64,000 nt of DNA from Polytrichum commune (lineage: Eukaryota > Streptophyta > Polytrichopsida > Polytrichales > Polytrichaceae): assembly GCA_950295325.1 (NCBI GenBank), contig OX485804.1:19840001-19904000 (forward strand). Reading direction: 5' to 3'. Below are positions 58,201 to 64,000 of the stretch, in pieces. Made by a program: the position numbers and the translations under genes. Below the pieces are notes generated by a model. That model made no database searches and had not been told where the DNA came from. It saw nothing but the letters and a program-made list of their open reading frames with translations. Within the stretch, counting starts at the first letter, position 1. Every line of letters starts with the position of its first letter.

Positions 58201-60383
58201 CTAAAACTATTCCAACCTTAGACAACTTAACCTTAGAGTTCCCATGGGATTTGGGTTAAGGCCTTGGGCTCAAGTCACCCTCGTAACAAGCATACTGTAA
58301 AGTTACGGATGCCCTGTTTTGTTTGAGAGTTTAGGTTGAGGAGATTTTACTTAAGCCATTGATTAGCCTGACAAAGACATTGATTGCCGATTGATGTTGA
58401 TTTTCTTATTTGGCAGGGAAATGGTCCATTGAGCTTTTTCCGCAAGCTGAGCACCATGCTTCTAGCAATTCTAAGGCAGGGAAAGATGGAACCTAAGACC
58501 GACAACAACACTCTTAAAAAAGTGACTCTCCTTTTCCTGTGCATTCCAGTGTCTCCAGGTCGCAGTAGAGTGATTTGGTCATTCCCTCGGAATTTTGCCA
58601 CCTCACTTGCTGCAATCATACCAAGGTGGTACCAGCACATTACCAACAACTTAGTTCTTGATTCAGACTTGTACTTACTCCATCTCTTGGTAATTCTCGT
58701 TCGTCCTTACTACATGTTTATGATGTGTTGCAATTTTGAAAGGAAGAGTTCATGCTTTAAGTGAGGTCCGGAAAGTTCCAAGTTCTCCATCATGTTGAGG
58801 TGGGCTGGTATGTATTTGTTGGCCTTTTATGTCAGATGTCACACAAACTAATGTAGTCAGAGATTGTGAGAATCCTGGAACTCTTCAAAAAAACAGAGAA
58901 ATTAGACAGTGGCCCACTGGATTGACTACATGGTCTACTTTGATAATGTAGATAAAAGCACCTATTGAATAATCGTTACCCAGCAATTCTGAGGATCTGA
59001 TTTTATCAGTATTTCTCACTCGTCATCAATTCTGATCACAGGAGAAAAGATTGGAGCATGAGGGTGCGGGCAATTGGTCGAAGGTTTGCTATGTACCCAC
59101 AACTGCCGATGCATATGTGGTTTCTTTTCGGAGATGGCTCAGAGATTTTGCAGGGGGTGCCCCAGACTGGGCAGGAAGGTTTGACAAGCGGAGTCCACCC
59201 TCTCCACCTAGGCGGATCATAATGGATAGGTAATTCTCCACTGCTTGTTTCAAGTCATTATTGGATGGAATTTTACATATCTAGAAATTGAGTTTTTGCT
59301 GCTTGAGAATTTAGCCACCAGACCTTTTGAATTTTGTATTCTCCATTGATGCTACAGGCGACTTTGGGAGCTTGTTAATGTTCAAATTAACATGTTAAAA
59401 GACTTGGGTCCAGGTTATAAAAAAATCGTTTTCTAGCTTGTCATACTTGGGCCGGTGGGCCAAGGTAGATTTGCATAGGTCAAGCTGGGGTTTAATTTGA
59501 CGGTTCCCACAGGTCAGACCTTCTTGTGGACCTTAAGCTTCTCTCAAAAAAACATTTGCAACAAAAAAGAGGTCCAAAGAATTTCACCTGTGAATCTGAC
59601 ACAAAAATATCCAACGATCTTTTAATAAAAAAGTCCTTCAAAGAGGTACTAAAGTTCAAACTTGTTTGGCGAGTTTGGTGCTTTTTTTGGAGGACTTTGC
59701 ACATAACTCTAGTGTCATCTCAGGAATTTCATATCCTGAAAGTTGGAAGCAACTTGCCCTCCGTTGTCAGTTGATCGAACTTGGTATTTTCCTACACATT
59801 TGGCTTTTCAAGGTTCTAGATATTTATGGGTATCCTCACACTTATGATCCCAGATGGAACGAGACCCATATGTTTCACTTTTGTTGACAGCAACCAGAAT
59901 ACTCCTGTATTCACCAGAGGGGGTAGCACTGTTCACATAGTATGTTTCTGAGCAGCATTTCATCCAATTTCATGAAGTTAGGGCTTTCAAGTTTCTTCAA
60001 TCAATCAGAGTTCAATTCGTACCTGGACCGTGTAAGTCATCATACCCGCTGCAAATCTGAAAGTTGAATGCAAATTCGACTTGCTCATGATGTCTGTATG
60101 GATGGGGTTGGTTTGCAGGTATTACTCCCATGTAGAGAAATGCAAGGCCTGCCGAGGTGCCCTGAAGAACTTTAGAGGATTGGAAATAGGTCTGCAAGCT
60201 CTTGCGATTGCATTGGTAGGCGTGGTGGCGACATCCGCTGCGCTTCCCATCCAAAGATTACGACCACTTAGTGTACCACTCGTAGCTGGGGCTGTTTTGT
60301 CAACCCTCCTCTCCCGATTGGTTGCACATTTCATTCACAAGACCTTTTACTTCCATGATTACAATCATGCTGCTGTCAAGTAG
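52035..60383 (+). CDS. PTC52: PTC52-like chloroplast Rieske non-haem iron oxygenase, eight coding exons
   Basis: Exons: 52035-52205, 53149-53577, 54421-54611, 55231-55297, 56329-56481, 58417-58689, 59042-59229 and 60119-60383; 578 residues, near the family's usual length plus a transit peptide. Family knowledge: PTC52, PAO, TIC55 and CAO are plastid Rieske oxygenases; PTC52 sits in the inner envelope and has been linked to protochlorophyllide and its conversion. Seen: a basic Ser/Thr-containing N terminus fitting a transit peptide; the Rieske cluster C155-x-H157-x17-C175-x2-H178; the mononuclear iron site N271, D274, H277, H282 (ENLMDPSHVNFAHH); the C-terminal CxxC at C499/C502 (YYSHVEKCKACRG); two hydrophobic segments (about 514-533 and 541-560); and a C-terminal HDYNHA. 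FHASKQACVTVYPSM, LCIPVSPGRSRVIWSFPRNF and the HDYNH end favour PTC52 over PAO and TIC55. All catalytic residues are present. Confidence 0.93.
53149..53577 (+). CDS. PTC52: PTC52-like gene, coding exon 2 (Rieske domain)
   Basis: It starts after GGTGGCAG with RTHVQTRILA and ends at donor GCG|GTAAGG in phase 0. It encodes residues 58-200, including WYPIAV and the two Rieske half-motifs CPHRLAPLSEG and CSYHGW. Confidence 0.93.
53630..53925 (-). repeat. Dispersed repeat family A, inverted copy in PTC52 intron 2
   Basis: The reverse complement begins GCCCACTTCTCATAGGATC and ends with ATAGGTGTCCAAATT. It is collinear with 10863-11173 over about 300 bases. Confidence 0.75.
54421..54611 (+). CDS. PTC52: PTC52-like gene, coding exon 3
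   Basis: It starts after GTTTTGCAG with FHASKQACVTVYPSM and ends at donor ACGG|GTGAGC in phase 2. It contains ILWFWPD and RDLEYG, conserved between the Rieske and iron-binding parts. Confidence 0.93.
55231..55297 (+). CDS. PTC52: PTC52-like gene, coding exon 4 (mononuclear iron site)
   Basis: This 67-base exon follows TTTTCCACAG and encodes YEVLIENLMDPSHVNFAHH plus KIQ. It ends at a non-canonical GC donor, CAG|GCAAGT. Using the nearby GT instead would shift frame into a stop. Confidence 0.9.
55697..56025. mobile_element. 329-bp nearly perfect palindrome in PTC52 intron 4
   Basis: The left arm starts TTATCCTTGAATTCAACCAG and the right arm ends with the near-exact reverse complement, CTAGTTGAATTCAAGGATAA. 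Arms of about 155 bases pair with few mismatches through GGTTGGGAGTTGGTTGTTAC and GTGCATGCTTGGAGTC, leaving a very short loop. It is a hairpin-type MITE; the transcript would fold into long double-stranded RNA. Confidence 0.9.
56329..56481 (+). CDS. PTC52: PTC52-like gene, coding exon 5
   Basis: It starts after GTGATGCAG with GNRKNARPLNF and ends at donor AAT|GTAAGT in phase 0. It encodes residues 287-337, including FVAPCSF, which is conserved in the family. Confidence 0.9.
56618..57018. mobile_element. 401-bp MITE in PTC52 intron 5, sister of 36613-37022
   Basis: Collinear with 36613-37022, sharing AAGTTGAACACCACGTGC, GAGTAGATATACA, TTTCTAACTAGAATGA and TTATGTATATGTAGAAAAAA. It is flanked by the direct repeat GGTGATGAC at 56609-56617 and 57019-57027, the expected insertion footprint. 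Its right end is more diverged than the other copy's. Confidence 0.85.
58417..58689 (+). CDS. PTC52: PTC52-like gene, coding exon 6
   Basis: It starts after ATTTGGCAG with GNGPLSFFRKL and ends at donor TTG|GTAATT in phase 0. It encodes residues 338-428, including CIPVSPGRSRVIWSFPRNF and LDSDLYLLHLL. Confidence 0.9.
59042..59229 (+). CDS. PTC52: PTC52-like gene, coding exon 7
   Basis: It starts after TCTGATCACAG with EKRLEHEGAGNW and ends at donor ATAG|GTAATT in phase 2. It contains YVPTTADAYVVSFRRWL and the Pro-rich stretch before MDR. Confidence 0.9.
60119..60383 (+). CDS. PTC52: PTC52-like gene, last coding exon (CxxC and membrane anchor)
   Basis: It starts after GGTTTGCAG, completing an Arg codon, with YYSHVEKCKACRG. 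Two hydrophobic segments and HKTFYFHDYNHAAVK follow, with the stop at 60381-60383. Confidence 0.92.
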
Positions 60384-62640
60384 AAGCAACTGATTGTGAC
60401 CTACTTCGACCCAAATGAAGCATTCGCATGCGTATTCGCATTTGCATTCGTGAGGCAAAGCTTGTTGGCTTCAATGAAAGTGCCTAGTGAGCACAATGCA
60501 CAACAGGGTATTCAATATTTTTTCTAACTTGTGAATTACTGGCCATAAGCTACACTTGTTTCCTTGAACAATCTACATCACATTACTCAGTTAGGTCACC
60601 GTATTCTTTTTCTAATAAGGACATGCCCTAGTGCATAGGTCCATTGATTAGCAGGTGGAAGCCACTGTAGCCCATGTCCCGTCCAGACATGGGGGGATCT
60701 CAAGCGACTTTACTCGCATAATACAATATTTTATGGACACTCTGGCTTGTGGACTCCCTGATACTCCTAGATACAAATACACCTCTACATTCACGTCGAC
60801 TGATAATTTACAATAGGTCCGGTCAACGACAAATCTTGGCCCCATTATGATTATCAAGAGCAAATATCTGGCTTCATTTTTTGGTAGTACACTTGGGAAT
60901 TCCTTAAGGACGAGGGAAGCACTGAAATGTTTACTGGATACCTACTGCTTTGTTATGGCCACCCAAAGAAATATGGATGCACACCTCTACTGCAGGAAAA
61001 CAAGGACTGCAAGTAGTAGAAGTTCGACACATCTGATCAGGCGTATGCCTCATAATTGAACTGCAATATGTGCATTGGATGTGTTTGTTCAAGACTGAAG
61101 TGTTTGCCTGTTGTAAAATGGCAGAATCAAGTAATGACGTCTCCACAACGAGGATATTCTAAAACCTGAGGGCCAACTCTGCATTTTCACTGTTTCACAC
61201 ATAGAGAATGTTTACCAAAACCAACTTACGTAAACTCAAAGCTAGGTTCGACATGCCAGGTAGCATGACTTAACATGTCAAATCTCGATTTGAATGTACG
61301 CAAGGTGGTTCTGGTGAGCCTCACTTTAGCATGGCAAAAGAGAGAGGATGATGGCAAGAGAGTTTGAGAGAGTGGAGCGTCCACTCAGCGTCCAGGATAC
61401 TTTCTTGACCTACCACCGGATGCGGATATATCACAGGCAAACCTACAACGAGATAAGTTAATGGACAAAATTCGCCATGTGCGTTACCTGCGTACAGTGC
61501 ATTCAGACTCAGCTTGTTAGGCTTGACGCGCAAGCGATTAGTTGATGAGGCAGACGGTACATCGCCGCCCACTTTTCAATGCGTCCAAGAAAAATTCCTG
61601 TTTCCGTTTGAAGCTGTCGAGTGGCTTTGAGGTCCATTGCAACAATTTACTTTCGAACAATTTACTTTACTTCATTCCTGCTTCCACGCCCCTTCCCTTC
61701 CTCATCTTCCGTTCAAATCAAATGCATCCCTTCCACAAGAACAGTTCGCATGTGCAACGCTCTGTACTCGCTTAGCTGTGGTTGTTCGATCCGAACAACC
61801 CTCTCAGGGCCGTTTGTAGCAGGAGCCTGCCCTTATTGACTACGCTCAGGCCGGCCCTCAAGCCCGAACTGTCAACATGGACCGGATTGGGCTCATCTAT
61901 TGGATAATGAATCTTTCTACTGTCAATCCACATAAGGTTAATTTTTTTCACTAAACTTTCCCTCGAGAACATTGGGACCTAAACTAGGTCTCATCACTTT
62001 ACCTGTGACAAAGGCGGGTCCCAAAAATGTTGATAAAGTTGGGCCGGATTGAGGGCTCAATGCTTGAGAATCGGGGTGGTGCTCAGGCCGGCCCCAGACC
62101 ATGTATAAAGTGGGCTAATTTTGGTTATACTCCTCGTCGTGAGTACTTTTTCTTGACTGAGCGTTGATTTCACGGCCAAAGCTAGGCGCCCACCTCTTTT
62201 GGGTTGGGCCCCTACCATTATTACTCGAGCTGAAAACGTACATAATTCTATTATGACATGTAGATTTGCTTTAATTTTGACAAATTGACCCCGAATTAGT
62301 GTAGAGGAGACCACTTGAGTTGAATATACCCACAAATCTATGGCCAAGCCAAGATGGCCACCTCTTTGAGTTGGGCCCCCCAGCCCTACCACTATTACCA
62401 AGGTAAAGGAAGTCTAGTAAAAATATGACCCCCATCGGTTTGTGGGTTATTGAGCCCAAGTGGATCTCTCTAGACTAATTTGAAACCTTCAATGCTAATT
62501 TCTGATTCAATTTGTCGAAATAAAAATAAAAATTGCATATTATACTACAATTTCTTGCATCGTCGGATAATAGTGGTGAGGGCGCATCTCAAAGAGGTGG
62601 GCGTCTAACCCTGGGCTGATTTCATTGCCAAGAGGTAAAA
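60384..62640. other. Region downstream of the PTC52-like gene, no further gene seen
   Basis: The first part should be the PTC52 3' untranslated region; I saw no AATAAA close to the stop. At 62165-62225 and 62330-62400 a block with CCACCTCTTT..GTTGGGCCCC and CTACCA.TATTAC occurs twice in direct orientation. No gene is recognised. Confidence 0.4.
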
Positions 62641-64000
62641 TTGCAAGAATGCTACACCACCACACCCCGTTCCAAACTCGGAACGGGACTTGGGGAAAAG
62701 AAAAAAGGCGACCCAAGATGTGCCGGAGTCCGTCACCAGCACCGCCACGGAGCATTCTATCACCTTGACAATCTGCCTGACAACCTCCTCGAGTTTTGTT
62801 CTAAGAATAATAAGAGTGAGTAAACTTCTCCCAATCTAAAATGCCGGGGTAAGTTCTAGGACCTGGTGAGAACAGACAAAGACATGCATGCAATGTAACA
62901 TCTACACCGCACCTTCCAAGGACGGGCGAGCGACGTCCCAAGGATCCTTTCTCCCATGCGTTTACACAACACACTGTAAGAACTCCACCCTTTGTCAAAG
63001 CGTTCCAAAAGAGTATTGGAATGATTGAGCTATGAAGAGCTGCTTGGAAAGAGACACTTGCTGAGCGTCGCAACACCTCGGCAATCACTTTTGTTGCAAG
63101 GATTCCAGGACCTTTCACACTAAGTTAAGCCCAAGGATGAGCATGAACCCGGTGAAAGCTACACAGATTTGACTCGTTCATCTCGGGGTTGGTAAAAAGG
63201 CTACAGGAATGTCGCCATTGTGTTTTCTCTCATGGCAACTGGAGAGCCCGTGCTTTTGATTACCTGAGCACCGGGTCTGTGACGTCGCTTAGGGCATGGT
63301 ATGACGTCAGTCGGAGACGAAGCCGGTCGTCCTCGATCGGTTGCCCATGTGAGGCCCGCGAAGAGCGCTTTGGAATTGATGAAGGTCTCTCAGCTGTGTT
63401 GAAGTTTTCTGGAGGGAGGCAACGGCGGCAATAAAACAACAAGCACTTTGTGTGCGAAAGAAGTTGAGATTGCAGCAGCTCGAGGTAATTAAGCACAGCT
63501 GTTACCGTTGGAGGTAGACTTCCTTTGTCGGGACGCAACCTCCTGCGGTGGCTGCTGTCCTTGTTCGGTCAGGATGTGTTGAGTCTGCTCTTACGCTTTT
63601 CGCACTTGCCTGGAAGAAGAGATGACGTACGGAAGAGGTAGCCTTGAGTATCATTATTCTTGGTGTCGGGACCAAAGTAACATGCGTAGGAAAATGAAAA
63701 TGCAGTGCAGACAGTTGTTATAGCTTACATTGCTGGGCAGTTCAGTATTCGAAAGGGTGCGTACCTGGCCTCCTGTGGCGACTCGAAGCGGAGTAATGGA
63801 GCTGTGAAGAGCTTGTTGATGATTTTTGCACCTGGATTCGTTTGTTTTGACGTTGTAAGCGACCTCTTTGTTGGTATTGAGAAGGTATCACCAGTTGGAA
63901 TCACCAGTCATTCCAAGCTTTCACGAAGGGAGGTCTGGATGCTTGGACTTTATTCACCTGTGGAGCTTGAAGGTGATTTCAGAAGTGATCATCACATGTT
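62641..64000. other. GC-richer right end, possible leader of a neighbouring gene
   Basis: Composition is closer to that of the two genes than to the spacer. A minus-strand frame at 62801-63118 (ILATKVIAEVLRRSASVSF near its start) and short frames at 63189-63538 have no recognised domain. TGACGT-type motifs occur at 63281 and 63302 (the latter ATGACGTCAG). A donor-like CGAG|GTAATT lies at 63484. A non-coding first exon of a plus-strand gene beyond the window is possible but unproven. Confidence 0.25.

Noticed and set aside
53200-60383. Annotating the plus-strand oxygenase as pheophorbide a oxygenase (PAO), TIC55 or chlorophyllide a oxygenase
   Set aside because: All share the Rieske and iron motifs. 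The conserved blocks FHASKQACVTVYPSM, CIPVSPGRSRVIWSFPRNF and the HDYNHA end follow PTC52, and the CAO-specific N-terminal regulatory domain is absent.
1-64000. CRISPR array, bacterial operon or riboswitch
   Set aside because: The window is plant nuclear DNA with spliced genes; no regularly spaced short repeats or prokaryotic gene organisation were seen.

Overview
The window is nuclear DNA from a land plant. It carries two intron-rich genes near its ends, and about 41 kb of AT-rich, gene-free DNA between them filled with short non-autonomous transposon remnants. Both genes belong to plant families: a TRM/LONGIFOLIA-type microtubule-associated protein and a chloroplast Rieske oxygenase of the PTC52 type. 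Introns are of plant size (about 0.24-1.9 kb) with plant-like splice sites. The species cannot be named from sequence alone. The divergence of the proteins outside their core motifs makes a lineage outside the flowering plants possible, but this is only a guess.

Layout. (1) 764-6386, minus strand: a six-exon TRM/LONGIFOLIA-like gene with a predicted protein of 1354 residues. Upstream lie a leader and promoter region (6387 to about 9040) with an acceptor-like site at 6481, a tandem repeat of about 280 bp (7400-8118) and a GC-rich zone full of microsatellites. (2) About 9.05-50.3 kb: no convincing protein-coding gene. It holds at least eight families of inverted-repeat elements, several with target-site duplications. 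It also holds dispersed older repeats, two tRNA-derived SINE-like segments, several tandem repeats, CT/GA and AT microsatellites and eight long C or G homopolymers. No transposase, reverse transcriptase or integrase was recognised, so everything mobile here looks non-autonomous. A GC-richer island at 31.58-32.17 kb may hold a gene fragment. (3) 52035-60383, plus strand: an eight-exon PTC52-like gene with a predicted protein of 578 residues, probably preceded by a non-coding leader exon ending at 50601. Its introns carry several of the same mobile-element families, including a nearly fully palindromic element in intron 4. (4) 60384-64000: no identified gene; the last 1.3 kb is GC-richer and may be the leader of a neighbouring gene.

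The two genes point away from each other and share no pathway. One acts on the cortical microtubule array and cell elongation; the other is a chloroplast inner-envelope redox enzyme linked to chlorophyll precursors. Exon boundaries were worked out by hand from reading frame, splice consensus and family motifs. The PTC52 model keeps frame through all seven coding introns, one of which uses a GC donor. The TRM model is firm for exons 3-6 and less certain for the small exon 2. No striking new biochemical system was found. The most interesting items are structural: the transcribed long hairpin in PTC52, the matched mobile elements with intact target duplications, and the repeat array ahead of the TRM start codon.
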